From Kribbella antiqua (lineage in GTDB: Bacteria > Actinomycetota > Actinomycetes > Propionibacteriales > Kribbellaceae): DNA of 64,000 bases. Below the pieces are notes generated by a model, which worked only from the letters and a program-made list of their open reading frames with translations, did no database searches and was not told the origin of the DNA. The stretch is from the NCBI RefSeq assembly GCF_004345665.1, contig NZ_SLWR01000009.1, forward strand, positions 124,001-188,000. The letters run 5' to 3'. Each line of letters opens with the position of its first letter. The first letter of the stretch is position 1. The translations under genes were made by a program, and so were the position numbers. Below are positions 43,538 to 52,397 of this stretch, one piece after another.

Positions 43538-45469
43538 ATGACTGTCGAATCGCTGTTCCCGCGCCTGGAGGCGTTGTTGCCGCAGGTGCAGAAGCCGATC
43601 CAGTACGTCGGTGGTGAGCTGAACTCGGTCAGTAAGGACTGGGATTCGGTCAGTGTGCGCTGGGCGCTGATGTACCCGGACGCGTACGAGGTCGGGCTGC
43701 CCAACCAGGGCGTGCAGATCCTGTACGAGGTGCTGAACGAGCGGGATCACATCCTGGCCGAGCGGACGTACTCCGTCTGGCCGGACATGGAGAAGGTGAT
43801 GCGGGACAACGGCATCCCGCAGTTCACCCTGGACGGTCACCGGCCGGTACGGGCGTTCGACGTCTTCGGGCTGTCGTTCTCGACCGAGCTCGGCTACACC
43901 AACATGCTGACCGCGCTCGACCTGGCCGGCATCCCGCTGTACGCCGTCGACCGGACCGACGAGGACCCGATCGTGCTGGCCGGCGGGCACGCCGCGTTCA
44001 ACCCGGAGCCGATCGCCGACTTCATCGACGCCGCCGTACTGGGTGACGGCGAGGAGATCGTACTTGCGATCTCCGACGTGATCCGGGAGTGGAAGGACGA
44101 GGGCCGCCCGGGCGGCCGCGACGAGGTGCTGATGCGCCTGGCCGCGTCCGGCGGTGTCTACATCCCGAAGTTCTTCACCGTCGAGTACCTCACTGACGGC
44201 CGGATCAAGCGCGTCGCGCCGAACCGGACCGGCGTACCGTGGCGGACCGCGAAGCACACGGTGATGGACCTGGACGCCTGGCCGTACCCGAAGAAGCCGC
44301 TGGTCCCGCTGGCCGAGACCGTGCACGAGCGGTACTCGGTGGAGATCTTCCGCGGTTGTACGCGCGGTTGCCGCTTCTGCCAGGCCGGGATGATCACCCG
44401 GCCCGTCCGGGAGCGCAGCATCACCACGATCGGCGACATGGTCGAGAACGGGCTGAAGCAGTCCGGGTTCGAGGAGGTTGGGCTGCTGAGCCTGTCGTCC
44501 GCGGATCACAGCGAGATCGGCGAGGTCGCCAAGGGCCTGGGGGACCGGTACGAGGGCAGCAACGTGTCGCTGTCGTTGCCTTCGACAAGGGTCGACGCGT
44601 TCAACATCACGCTGGCCAACGAGTTCTCCCGCAACGGCCGGCGCAGTGGCCTGACCTTCGCCCCGGAGGGCGGGTCGGACCGGATGCGCAAGGTGATCAA
44701 CAAGATGGTCACCGAGGAGGACCTGATCCGGACCGTCGCGGCGGCGTACAGCCACGGCTGGCGGCAGGTGAAGCTCTACTTCATGTGCGGCCTGCCGACC
44801 GAGACGGACGAGGACGTACTCGCGATCGCGGATCTGGCGAAGAAGGTGATCGCGACCGGTCGTGAGGTGTCCGGGCGGCGCGACATCCGTTGCACGGTGT
44901 CGATCGGCGGGTTCGTGCCGAAGCCGCACACGCCGTTCCAGTGGGCCTCGCAGCTCGGCGCGGAGGAAACCGACGCGCGGCTGTCGAAGCTCGCCGCCGC
45001 GATCCGCTCGGACCGGAACTACGCGAAGGCGATCGGCTTCCGGTACCACGACGGCAAGCCCGGCATCATCGAGGGCCTGCTGTCCCGCGGCGACCGCCGG
45101 GTCGGCCGGGTGATCGAGCAGGTCTGGCGCGACGGCGGCCGGTTCGACGGCTGGAGCGAGCACTTCTCCTTCGACCGCTGGGTCGAGGCGACCGAGAAGG
45201 CGCTCGCCGGCGAGCCGGTCGATCTCGCCTGGTACACGACGCGCGAACGCGAGTACGCCGAAGTGCTGCCCTGGGACCACCTCGACTCCGGCCTGGACCG
45301 GGACTGGCTCTGGGAGGACTGGCAGGACTCGCTCGAGGAGGACGGCGCGATCGAGGTCGAGGACTGCCGCTGGACCCCGTGCTTCGACTGCGGCGTCTGC
45401 CCCCAGATGGGCACCGAAATCCAAATCGGCCCCACCGGCAAGAAACTCCTCCCACTCTCGGTCGTCTGA
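43538..45469 (+). CDS. TIGR03960-type radical SAM protein with B12-binding domain
   Basis: A protein of 643 residues from ATG 43538 with GGAAG upstream; longer in-frame readings run antisense-like through the previous gene. The N-terminal third resembles a cobalamin-binding Rossmann domain (WALMYPDAYEVGLPNQGVQILYEVLN). The radical SAM cluster is Cys274, Cys278, Cys281 (RGCTRGCRFCQAG). Later motifs include LTFAPEGGSDRMRKVINK and a C-terminal Cys group, CRWTPCFDCGVCPQMG. In actinobacteria it normally sits directly before the DUF2344 gene, whose product is thought to be its partner in an uncharacterised modification. Here the partner is 10.5 kb away (55980). Confidence 0.94.
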   Translation: MTVESLFPRLEALLPQVQKPIQYVGGELNSVSKDWDSVSVRWALMYPDAYEVGLPNQGVQILYEVLNERDHILAERTYSVWPDMEKVMRDNGIPQFTLDGHRPVRAFDVFGLSFSTELGYTNMLTALDLAGIPLYAVDRTDEDPIVLAGGHAAFNPEPIADFIDAAVLGDGEEIVLAISDVIREWKDEGRPGGRDEVLMRLAASGGVYIPKFFTVEYLTDGRIKRVAPNRTGVPWRTAKHTVMDLDAWPYPKKPLVPLAETVHERYSVEIFRGCTRGCRFCQAGMITRPVRERSITTIGDMVENGLKQSGFEEVGLLSLSSADHSEIGEVAKGLGDRYEGSNVSLSLPSTRVDAFNITLANEFSRNGRRSGLTFAPEGGSDRMRKVINKMVTEEDLIRTVAAAYSHGWRQVKLYFMCGLPTETDEDVLAIADLAKKVIATGREVSGRRDIRCTVSIGGFVPKPHTPFQWASQLGAEETDARLSKLAAAIRSDRNYAKAIGFRYHDGKPGIIEGLLSRGDRRVGRVIEQVWRDGGRFDGWSEHFSFDRWVEATEKALAGEPVDLAWYTTREREYAEVLPWDHLDSGLDRDWLWEDWQDSLEEDGAIEVEDCRWTPCFDCGVCPQMGTEIQIGPTGKKLLPLSVV

Positions 45470-45485
45470 CGGCAGCGCCCCACCC

Positions 45486-45546
45486 CTCCGCGAACCGGCA
45501 CAATCCCGTGGCCGTGCTCGTTGCCCGGTCCGACCGGTTCGCGGAG
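45486..45546. terminator. Long inverted repeat after the radical SAM gene
   Basis: CTCCGCGAACCGG (45486-45498) and CCGGTTCGCGGAG (45534-45546) form a perfect 13-bp stem with a 35-base loop, followed by TTTG. It begins 16 bases after the radical SAM stop and marks the left edge of the accessory insertion. Confidence 0.6.
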
Positions 45547-45608
45547 TTTGCCCTGCCGAAACGAGTGGGTGACGCCTCCCGGACGAGACCCTGCAGTCCT
45601 GGGCGAGG

Positions 45609-45977
45609 TCAGTTGCAGTAGTACGTCGGTTTGGGAGTGGTCTCGCTCTGGTCTTGCCAGTGGGCTACGCCGACGTAGTAGCCGCAGCCGGTTCCCTCGT
45701 CGAACCAGGCGGCGCCGCCGGAGTAGGCGTAGTTCTCGGCAACAGTGGTGAACGGCCCGGCGGCGCTCGATCCCTTCTGCAGCTCGACGCTGACCTCGGT
45801 CACGCTGTTCGAACAACCTTCGAGTCCGACGCCGACGTACAGCATCAGCGCGCTGTAGCCGACGCTCTGCGCGGTGACCAGGTCGCACGCCTGCGTCGAC
45901 GCCTGTGCGGGTGTGCCGACCGTCAGGCCGGCGAGGGCGAGAGTGCTGGTGAGGGCTGCGCCCAGGAGCTTCTTCAT
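45609..45977 (-). CDS. Small secreted protein of unknown function
   Basis: A protein of 122 residues from ATG 45977 with GGGGA upstream. The signal peptide is MKKLLGAALTSTLALAGLTVGTPAQAS, cleaved after A-Q-A. The mature part of about 95 residues has four cysteines (TQACDLVTAQ, LEGCSNSV, GTGCGYY, TYYCN), suggesting two disulfides, and a pattern of beta strands. No family is recognised. It is downstream of the tyrosine-phosphatase gene on the same strand with a 137-bp gap. Confidence 0.75.
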   Translation of the reverse strand: MKKLLGAALTSTLALAGLTVGTPAQASTQACDLVTAQSVGYSALMLYVGVGLEGCSNSVTEVSVELQKGSSAAGPFTTVAENYAYSGGAAWFDEGTGCGYYVGVAHWQDQSETTPKPTYYCN

Positions 45978-46114
45978 GCGGTCCCCAGTGGTGAGAAACT
46001 TACAGGAAGTAGCCAGACTAAGGCAGTCGGTTACGACATCCAATAGCAGCTCGGTGAGCAAGAGCTCGTCAGCGCTGCCCAGAACGAAGTCGGCACCGGC
46101 CAACGCGGCTTCTG

Positions 46115-46828
46115 TCACACAGCCTGTACGTCGACCTCCACCAGCCGCGTCGCCAGTTGGTGGATCTCAGCGTCGGAGAGTCCAAGTGCGCCGAGATAGG
46201 ACCGCACACCGCCGTACGCGTGATCGAGGTGATCGAGCGAATCGAGGATTGTCGACGGCAGCGTCCGCGAGTAGAACGCCGCCGCAGGTCGTTCGTCCTC
46301 CGGCAGTTCGGCGAGCCGAGCCGGGATGCCGAGCAGTTCCTCGCTCACCGCATAGTCGTCCGCGATCACTTCCCGCGGTACGCCGACCAGGTCGAGCAGC
46401 AAGGCGATCAGCAGGCCAGTCCGGTCCTTGCCGGACTTGCAATGCACCACCACGGGCGCGTCGACCGGCGCCGCGGTCACCGCCCGAAGCGCCTTCGCGA
46501 TCTGCCGACGGTTCCGGTCGAGACTGCCACGGTAGAGGTCGGCCAGCACCCGCTCGGCCGCTGGATCCCGCTCCGCATCGGCGACGTCATCGATCCACGG
46601 AATCCGCTGGTACGACGCCGAGCCGTCGAGCGGATGTGGTTGCGTCAGCTCCCAGTCGGACCGCAGATCCAGCACCAAACCGGCGCCGACGGCAACGAAT
46701 GCCTCCAGGCCATCCTGATCCAGGTTGTCCAGCGAGTCGGTCCGAAGCACCGCCCCCGCGCGTGTCGGTACGCCGTACCGGGTCGGAAGCCCGCCAACAT
46801 CACGCGCATTCAGGCATCCGCTCCACAC
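46115..46828 (-). CDS. Tyrosine/lipid phosphatase (Y_phosphatase3 type)
   Basis: A protein of 237 residues from GTG 46828, five bases after the stop of the M28 peptidase gene. The signature loop is HCKSGKDRTG with nucleophile Cys130 and Arg136. The N-terminus has the family feature LNARDVGGLPTRYGVPTRAGAVLRTDSLDNL and the general-acid region is around WIDDVADAERD. Relatives include MptpB-like phosphatases acting on phosphotyrosine, phosphoserine or phosphoinositides. There is no signal peptide. Translation probably depends on the upstream gene since no ribosome site is seen; TAAGCT before the GTG could instead be a -10 box. Confidence 0.88.
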   Translation of the reverse strand: MWSGCLNARDVGGLPTRYGVPTRAGAVLRTDSLDNLDQDGLEAFVAVGAGLVLDLRSDWELTQPHPLDGSASYQRIPWIDDVADAERDPAAERVLADLYRGSLDRNRRQIAKALRAVTAAPVDAPVVVHCKSGKDRTGLLIALLLDLVGVPREVIADDYAVSEELLGIPARLAELPEDERPAAAFYSRTLPSTILDSLDHLDHAYGGVRSYLGALGLSDAEIHQLATRLVEVDVQAV

Positions 46829-46833
46829 GGGCG

Positions 46834-48150
46834 TCAGCTTATAGAACCGCCAAGCGACTCGAGGTCGTGCCAAGTCCCGTCGAAGGCCGTGTGGTGCAAG
46901 GCCGAATCCATGCCGACCGCGAACACGTCGAGCCGGCCCGGACCCCAGGAGACCACGGAACCAGCAGGTCGCGGCCGGGTCGCCGGAACAACCGGCTCGA
47001 GCCAGCCGGCCAGCGCGGCCACGTTCATCCGGAGAATCTCGGCTGCCAACGCCCAGTCCAGGAAGTCCACCGTGTCGGAAGCCGAATGGATATGACCGTT
47101 CGCGCTGTCCGCGCCCTCGATCGTCAGCACCGCGGGAATCCTTGCGTTGATGAACGGCACATGGTCGCTCGCGAACGGGTTCAGCGAAGTCTCCACCTTC
47201 AACCCGGTGTACGTCGCAGCCGCCGTCGCGAGGTCCGTCATCTGACCCGACGACACCGGCGCACCCTCCAGCAGCACAGTCGGCACAGCCGTGTTCTTCG
47301 CCGCGATCATGTCCATGTTGAGTACGGCGCGAATCCTCGACCGGTCGGCCGGCGGCAGCAAGGCGACGTACTGCTTGCTGCCGAACAGCCCTTCCTCCTC
47401 GCCGCCGAACAGGATCAGCCGTACGTCGTGCTGCCACCGCTGCGTCGCGAGCAGTCGCCCGAGCTCGAGCACACCGGCCGAGCCGCTCGCGTTGTCGTCG
47501 GCGCCGGGTGCGGATGCGGCCGGGCCGCCGGCGAGGTTGATCGAATCCAGATGTGCCGTGATCAGGACCAGCCCGGGGTCCGAGCTTGATCCGGCCCGGT
47601 CGCCGATCAGGTTCTCCGAATGACCCGCGCCTACGGTGATCTGAGTCCGGGTGACCCTGTAGCCGAGGGCAATCATCCGGGCGGCGGCAAAGTCGACTGC
47701 GGTGCCGAACGACGGACTCAACGAGTGCCGCGTCGGAAGACTCGCGAACCACGTCAGATCCGCCCGGTACGACGTGGGCGACAATGCGCCGACCAGGTCG
47801 GCCACAGCCGGATCCACCCTCGCCGCGACTAGCGGAGGATTGTCGACAATCGTCGTACCGGCGCGCAACGGCTCGACCCGCCAGCAGGTGGTGGAGCGGC
47901 GGCGGGGTTTGTCGGCGGACGAGATCACCAGGTGGCGGCCGTGGTCCAGCAACGGCGTCACGTCCGGGAAGTCGTCCTGGAAACTCCGGCCCACCTGCGT
48001 GACGAGCAGCAGGCCGGGTGCGGTCCGGGAGGCCCGGCCGAGGCGTTGGTCGGCCGGGACCCAGAGGAGGGTCTTGTCCCCGAACCGCGCCGACTGCGCA
48101 CCATCAGCAGCATCAGCAGTCGGTACGACGAGATAGCGCACAGCACTCAT
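46834..48150 (-). CDS. M28-family zinc peptidase with one C-terminal PLL lectin blade
   Basis: A protein of 438 residues from ATG 48150, one base after the stop of the small upstream gene. The M28 zinc site is complete: His200 (TAHLDS), Asp218 (PGADDNASG), Glu251/Glu252 ([10 protein letters not shown]), Asp280 (NMDMI) and His355 (IHSASDT). Residues 397-436 ([15 protein letters not shown]...LESLGG) are a single blade of the PLL repeat found seven times in the M43 protease of the same operon. No signal peptide is recognisable, which is unusual for this family. It should be an aminopeptidase-type enzyme; the target is unknown. Confidence 0.88.
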   Translation of the reverse strand: MSAVRYLVVPTADAADGAQSARFGDKTLLWVPADQRLGRASRTAPGLLLVTQVGRSFQDDFPDVTPLLDHGRHLVISSADKPRRRSTTCWRVEPLRAGTTIVDNPPLVAARVDPAVADLVGALSPTSYRADLTWFASLPTRHSLSPSFGTAVDFAAARMIALGYRVTRTQITVGAGHSENLIGDRAGSSSDPGLVLITAHLDSINLAGGPAASAPGADDNASGSAGVLELGRLLATQRWQHDVRLILFGGEEEGLFGSKQYVALLPPADRSRIRAVLNMDMIAAKNTAVPTVLLEGAPVSSGQMTDLATAAATYTGLKVETSLNPFASDHVPFINARIPAVLTIEGADSANGHIHSASDTVDFLDWALAAEILRMNVAALAGWLEPVVPATRPRPAGSVVSWGPGRLDVFAVGMDSALHHTAFDGTWHDLESLGGSIS

Positions 48151-48151
48151 G

Positions 48152-48439
48152 TCAGTCCTGCCAGATGATCTCGAGGCGGTCGGGCTCGGCCTTGATGATC
48201 CGGGCGCTTCCGCCTGAGCTGCGGGTGATCAGGCCGTTCGGTTCCCAGCGGCCGGCCGGCCTGGCTTCGGGTACGTCGGCGCGGCCGAGCGCCCATTCGA
48301 CGAGGGTTCCGTCCGGACGGAACTCCACCCCCCGCCGGCCGCGGGCCGGCGGGAAGGCGAAGTCGTCCCGGCGGTAGACGCTGATCCCGTCGTGGTCCTC
48401 CTCGAACGAGTGCGTCCACCGTCCTTTGGTGCGGGTCAG
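48152..48439 (-). CDS. Hidden 95-residue protein between the two peptidases (non-ATG start)
   Basis: A frame runs from CTG 48439 to TGA 48152 and reads [67 protein letters not shown] and [11 protein letters not shown]. Its compact beta-rich look with GRW turns is protein-like, unlike the 90-residue frame overlapping it. The CTG overlaps the stop of the M43 gene in the CTGA pattern, with AGGTGG upstream; no ATG, GTG or TTG exists before residue 38. A shorter product from GTG at residue 38 is possible. No named domain is assigned. It probably binds or folds with its neighbours, which is inference. Confidence 0.6.
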   Translation of the reverse strand: MTRTKGRWTHSFEEDHDGISVYRRDDFAFPPARGRRGVEFRPDGTLVEWALGRADVPEARPAGRWEPNGLITRSSGGSARIIKAEPDRLEIIWQD

Positions 48440-50754
48440 CTCAGCACCACCTGTTCGATCGTTGCTGCCGGCATCGTTTCGGGGATGGTCACCTTGAAGT
48501 CGCTGATGACTCCACCCAGCGGTTCGTAGTCAGTGAGCGACGGCGACCAGGCCGAGCCGTCCCACCACTTGTGGTAGAGCTGCTTGTCGGTGCCGGTGAC
48601 GAAGACGTCCAGCCGGTTCGGGCCCCACGAGACCACGCGTGGCTCGTCGGTGCAGATGCCGCCCAGAGCCTCCCAGCCGGACCAGGCCGAGCCGTCGTAC
48701 CACTTGTGGTAGAGCGCCGAATCCGTGCTGAGCACGAACACGTCCAGCCGGTTCGCGTCCCACGAGACAACCGTCGGAGCCGTCGTACAGACGCCGCCGA
48801 GGTTCTCGAAGTCGGACCAGGCCGAGCCGTCGTACCACTTGTGGTACAGCGCGGAGTCGGTGCCGATGACGAACAGGTCCAGGCGGTTCTCGCCCCACGC
48901 AACGACCCGCGGCGGGGAGGCGCAGACGCCGCCGAGGCTCTCGAAGTCGACCGCCGACGGCCCCCAGTTCGAGCCGTCCCACCACTTGTGGTGCACCGCG
49001 TTGTCGGTGCCGAGGACGAACACGTCCAGCCGGTCGGTGCCCCAGGCAACGACTTCGGGTGGGCTCATGCAGATGCCGCCGAGGTACTCGAAGCCGGTGT
49101 CGGACGGTCCCCAGGAGGTCCCGTCGAACCACTTGTGGTAGAGCCCGCGGTCGGTGCCGAGGACGAAGGCGTCCAGCCGGTTCGGTCCCCAGGTGGCCAG
49201 CCGCGGCGGGCTCAGGCAGACGCCGCCGAGGTTCTCGTAGCCGGTGAGTGACGGTCCCCAGGCTGAGCCGTCCCACCACTTGTGGTACAGCGCGTGATCG
49301 GTGCCGAGGACGAAAGCGTCCAGCCGGTCCGGTCCCCAGGACGCGACTTCCGGAGCAGTCATACAGACACCACCCATGTGCTCGTAACCGCTGACGGACG
49401 GTCCCCACGCCGCTCCGTCCCACCACTTGTGATACATCGCCAGGTCGGTGCTGAGCACGAACGCGTCCAGCCGGTTCGTACCCCACGACACCACCGAGCC
49501 GGCCGGTTCCGGCGTACCGGCGACGCCGCTTTCGATCAGCGGGGACCGGACGGTGTCCAGGCAGGCCTCCATCCGGGCCACCTGGTCGTCGGTGAACATC
49601 ACCATGCCGCGGTCGTCGGTGTAGTCCATGTAGTTGACGAACAGGTCGCCGTTCGGCCCGTTGCTGCAGGTCACGTGCGGGAACGTCGGTACGCCGAAGT
49701 TCGGGCCGGCCTGGTTCGGGGTGTCGGCGACCTCGTCACTGCCGCTGCAGCCGGTGCCGTCGTCGCCCCAGATGTGGAACAGGTTCAGGTAGTGGCCGAT
49801 CTCGTGCGTCGTCGTACGCCCGAGGTTGAACGGTGCGGCCGCCGTACCGGTGGTGCCGAAGCCGCTGTGCAGGATGACGACGCCGTCGGTGTCCGCCGGA
49901 CCGCCCGGGAACTGGGCATATCCGAGCAGGCCGTTGCCGAGTTGGCAGACCCAGATGTTCAGGTACCGGTCGGTCGGCCAGGGGTCGTGGCCGCCGGTCG
50001 CACTCGACTTCACCCGGTCGTCGGTGCCGAACGAGCTGGCGCTCGTCTGGGTCCGGGTGACGCCCGTCGTCGAGTTGCCGTCCGGGTCCTCGGTCGCCAG
50101 GTGGAACTGGATCCGCGCGTCCGCGATCAGCCCGGTGAACGGCGCCGGCACGATCGACAGGTCCGGGTTCGTCGCCCGGAAGTCGTGGTTCAGTACGTCG
50201 ATCTGGCTGTCGATCTGGGCTTGTGAGATGTTCTGCGCGGCAGTCTTCCAGATCACGTGGACGACGACCGGGATACGCGCGACGCCGGCGAACCTCTCCT
50301 GGCGGGCGACGAAATCGGTGGTCGCGTTCTCCAGCGCCGACCGAGCGGCGGCGTACTCCGGCGAGGTGGACAGCAGGCGCCGGTGCACATCCATCACACC
50401 GCATTGCCGCCGGGTCGGGTACTCGGTCCGGTCGTCACCACCGGCGCCGCCGCTCATACCGGCACCTCCGGCCCCGCCGCCGCCCGTCATCCCGCCACCC
50501 GGCATCCCGCCGTCACCCACGCCGCCGCTCATGCCGCCACCGGGCATCCCGCCACCCGTCGTACCGCTGCCCGTGCCTCCGCCCGCGCCCGCGCCGCCGC
50601 TCATGCCGGTCGCCGGCATTCGGTCGCCGGTCGGTGCGCCGGGCATTCCGTTGGATTTCGGCAGGCCGTTCGTGGCACCGGCCGGCGGTACGTCGCCCGG
50701 CATCCGATGCTCGTCGCGGTGCTTGTCCGCTCTCCCGTTGGCCTTCCTCGGCAT
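48436..50754 (-). CDS. M43 (pappalysin-like) metalloprotease with seven-blade PLL propeller
   Basis: A protein of 772 residues from ATG 50754 with GGAGGGGGAGAG upstream. Residues 1-110 are hydrophilic then Gly/Met-rich ([12 protein letters not shown] repeats), with no signal peptide. The catalytic domain (about 115-405) has [11 protein letters not shown] (zinc ligands His317, His321, His327; Glu318) and the Met-turn NYMDY at 374-378, as in M43 enzymes. Residues 419-755 are seven repeats of about 45-50 residues: W-G-x-x-RLD-x-F-V-x-x-TD-x-x-x-YHKW-x-DG...LGG. These match Photorhabdus-lectin-like propellers that bind fucosylated or O-methylated sugars. A sugar-targeted protease is likely. Confidence 0.92.
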   Translation of the reverse strand: MPRKANGRADKHRDEHRMPGDVPPAGATNGLPKSNGMPGAPTGDRMPATGMSGGAGAGGGTGSGTTGGGMPGGGMSGGVGDGGMPGGGMTGGGGAGGAGMSGGAGGDDRTEYPTRRQCGVMDVHRRLLSTSPEYAAARSALENATTDFVARQERFAGVARIPVVVHVIWKTAAQNISQAQIDSQIDVLNHDFRATNPDLSIVPAPFTGLIADARIQFHLATEDPDGNSTTGVTRTQTSASSFGTDDRVKSSATGGHDPWPTDRYLNIWVCQLGNGLLGYAQFPGGPADTDGVVILHSGFGTTGTAAAPFNLGRTTTHEIGHYLNLFHIWGDDGTGCSGSDEVADTPNQAGPNFGVPTFPHVTCSNGPNGDLFVNYMDYTDDRGMVMFTDDQVARMEACLDTVRSPLIESGVAGTPEPAGSVVSWGTNRLDAFVLSTDLAMYHKWWDGAAWGPSVSGYEHMGGVCMTAPEVASWGPDRLDAFVLGTDHALYHKWWDGSAWGPSLTGYENLGGVCLSPPRLATWGPNRLDAFVLGTDRGLYHKWFDGTSWGPSDTGFEYLGGICMSPPEVVAWGTDRLDVFVLGTDNAVHHKWWDGSNWGPSAVDFESLGGVCASPPRVVAWGENRLDLFVIGTDSALYHKWYDGSAWSDFENLGGVCTTAPTVVSWDANRLDVFVLSTDSALYHKWYDGSAWSGWEALGGICTDEPRVVSWGPNRLDVFVTGTDKQLYHKWWDGSAWSPSLTDYEPLGGVISDFKVTIPETMPAATIEQVVLS

Positions 50755-51080
50755 CTCTCCCCCTCCCGTGGGGGCCATCAAGCAGGTCGGATACGCGCGG
50801 CCAGGCGCACCGCGCGATCCCGGACCGACGAATCCCCCAGCCACCCCTCGATCGAAGACGGCACCTACCGCCTTCCCCCACAGAACAACCAGCCCCCATT
50901 CCATTGCTCTCCGCTCACCTTCCACCCGCTCACCTCACGCACACAAGACCTCACCGCACGGCAGCTCTTTGCGGATCTTTTTGGTCGCCAGGTGCAAATT
51001 TCCTTCCGGAAAAGGGCGTGGGGGCGATGGTGTTCCTCGGTGGGGGTGATGGTGCGAGGATCGGGTCGGGGGTGGTTGAG
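50755..51080. other. 326-bp divergent intergenic region
   Basis: It separates the starts of the M43 protease operon and the flavoprotein gene. Purine-rich ribosome-site sequence occupies the left edge. Overlapping open frames extend here from both genes but have no independent start signal or domain. I see no clear promoter or repeat. Confidence 0.4.
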
Positions 51081-52289
51081 ATGGGGACGACGTACGACGT
51101 GATTGTGGTGGGGGCTCGGTGTGCGGGCTCACCGACGGCGATCTTGCTGGCGCGTAAGGGATATCGGGTGTTGCTGGTCGACCGGGCCGGCTTCCCGAGT
51201 GACACGCTGTCGACGCTGGTCATTCAGCCGCAGGGGGTTGCGGCTTTGCGGCGATGGGGTCTGCTCGAGGAAGTGATCGCGACCGGGTGTCCCTGGATCG
51301 AGCGGTACTCGTTCGACTTCGGGCCGGTGACGATCGCCGGCACCTCGCGACCCGTCGGCGGCGGCTCGGCCGGGTGCGCGCCGCGGCGATACCTGCTGGA
51401 CAAGATCCTGGTCGACGCCGCGGCACGTGCCGGGGCCGAAGTTCGCGAGCGGTTCAACGTGGACGGTCTGGAGGTCGAGGACGGCACCGTGACCGGCATC
51501 CGCGGACACAGTGAGGACGGTACGCCGGTCGTCGAACGGGCGCGGGTGGTAGTCGGAGCCGACGGACGCAACTCGCACGTCGCCCGCTGGGTCGATGCGC
51601 CGCGCTATCACGAGAAGCCGAGACTCGCCTACGCGTACTACGCCTTCTACAGCGATCTGCCGACGGATGGTTTCGAGGTCATCATCCGGCCGGAGCGAGG
51701 CTGGGGTGTGATCCCGACCAACGACGGGCTGACCCTGATGGTCATGGGCTGGCCGCACGCGCAGGCGCAGGAGTTCAAGGCCGACGTCGAAGCCGGCTTC
51801 GCCAAGACGGTCGAGCTTGCGCCGGACTTCGCCGCCCGGTTCCGGGCCGCGACCAGGGTCGAGCCGTTCCTCGGCGGCGCGGTGGAGAACTTCTTCCGGA
51901 CCCCGGCCGGACCAGGCTGGGCGCTGGTCGGCGACGCCGGCTACAACAAGGACCCGATCACCGCGCAGGGCATCAGCGACGCGTTCCGCGATGCCGAGCT
52001 CTGCAGTACGGCGATCGACGAGTGGCTCGAGGGAAAGCGCGCGTACGACGTGGCGATGGCCGACTACCAGACGAGCAGGGATGAGCACGTGTTCCCGATG
52101 TACGAGTTCACCACTCAACTGGCGACACTGCAGCCTCCGCCGCCGGAGATGCAGCAGTTGCTCGGCGCGATCCACGGCAACCAGGAGGCCATGGACGACT
52201 TCGTCAGCATGCAGGTAGGCACCCTGTCACCAGCCGAATTCCTCGCCCCAGCCAACATCGGCCGCCTCATGTCCGCTGCGGGGATCTAG
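51081..52289 (+). CDS. FAD-dependent oxidoreductase/monooxygenase-like flavoprotein
   Basis: A protein of 402 residues from ATG 51081 (ATG 51028 is an alternative). The N-terminal Rossmann motif is DVIVVGARCAGSPTAILLARKGYRVLLVDR, with G-A-R-C-A-G in place of GxGxxG as in the geranylgeranyl-reductase/RebC-like group. The second FAD motif is VVVGADGRNSHVAR, and the third is WALVGDAGYNKDPITAQGISDAFRDA. Such enzymes hydroxylate or reduce hydrophobic substrates. It stands alone, so substrate is unknown. The stop overlaps a possible convergent small frame. Confidence 0.9.
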   Translation: MGTTYDVIVVGARCAGSPTAILLARKGYRVLLVDRAGFPSDTLSTLVIQPQGVAALRRWGLLEEVIATGCPWIERYSFDFGPVTIAGTSRPVGGGSAGCAPRRYLLDKILVDAAARAGAEVRERFNVDGLEVEDGTVTGIRGHSEDGTPVVERARVVVGADGRNSHVARWVDAPRYHEKPRLAYAYYAFYSDLPTDGFEVIIRPERGWGVIPTNDGLTLMVMGWPHAQAQEFKADVEAGFAKTVELAPDFAARFRAATRVEPFLGGAVENFFRTPAGPGWALVGDAGYNKDPITAQGISDAFRDAELCSTAIDEWLEGKRAYDVAMADYQTSRDEHVFPMYEFTTQLATLQPPPPEMQQLLGAIHGNQEAMDDFVSMQVGTLSPAEFLAPANIGRLMSAAGI

Positions 52290-52357
52290 AGCGTCAGTTC
52301 CCAGATGGTGCGTTGGGCGACGGGGCGGACACGGCCGTCGACCGTCACGATATGCAC
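52286..52357 (-). CDS. Possible 23-residue small protein or gene remnant
   Basis: GTG 52357 to TAG 52286 reads VHIVTVDGRVRPVAQRTIWELTL. The stop overlaps that of the convergent flavoprotein gene, and TAGGGT ends six bases before the GTG, the leaderless pattern seen elsewhere in this window. The sequence looks protein-like but is too short to judge. It could equally be the decayed end of a lost gene. Confidence 0.25.
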   Translation of the reverse strand: MHIVTVDGRVRPVAQRTIWELTL

Positions 52358-52397
52358 CCGGGAACCCTAGTGCGGGATCCCGGACATCGCGGGTGAA

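Noticed and set aside
48147-48419. 90-residue minus-strand frame rich in Arg/Pro/Gly between the peptidases
   Set aside because: A different frame of the same strand (48152-48439) encodes the protein-like sequence; this one is its shifted shadow despite having an ATG.
50223-51080. N-terminal extension of the flavoprotein
   Set aside because: It runs antisense to the M43 protease N-terminus and has no independent ribosome site; the FAD motif starts right after ATG 51081.
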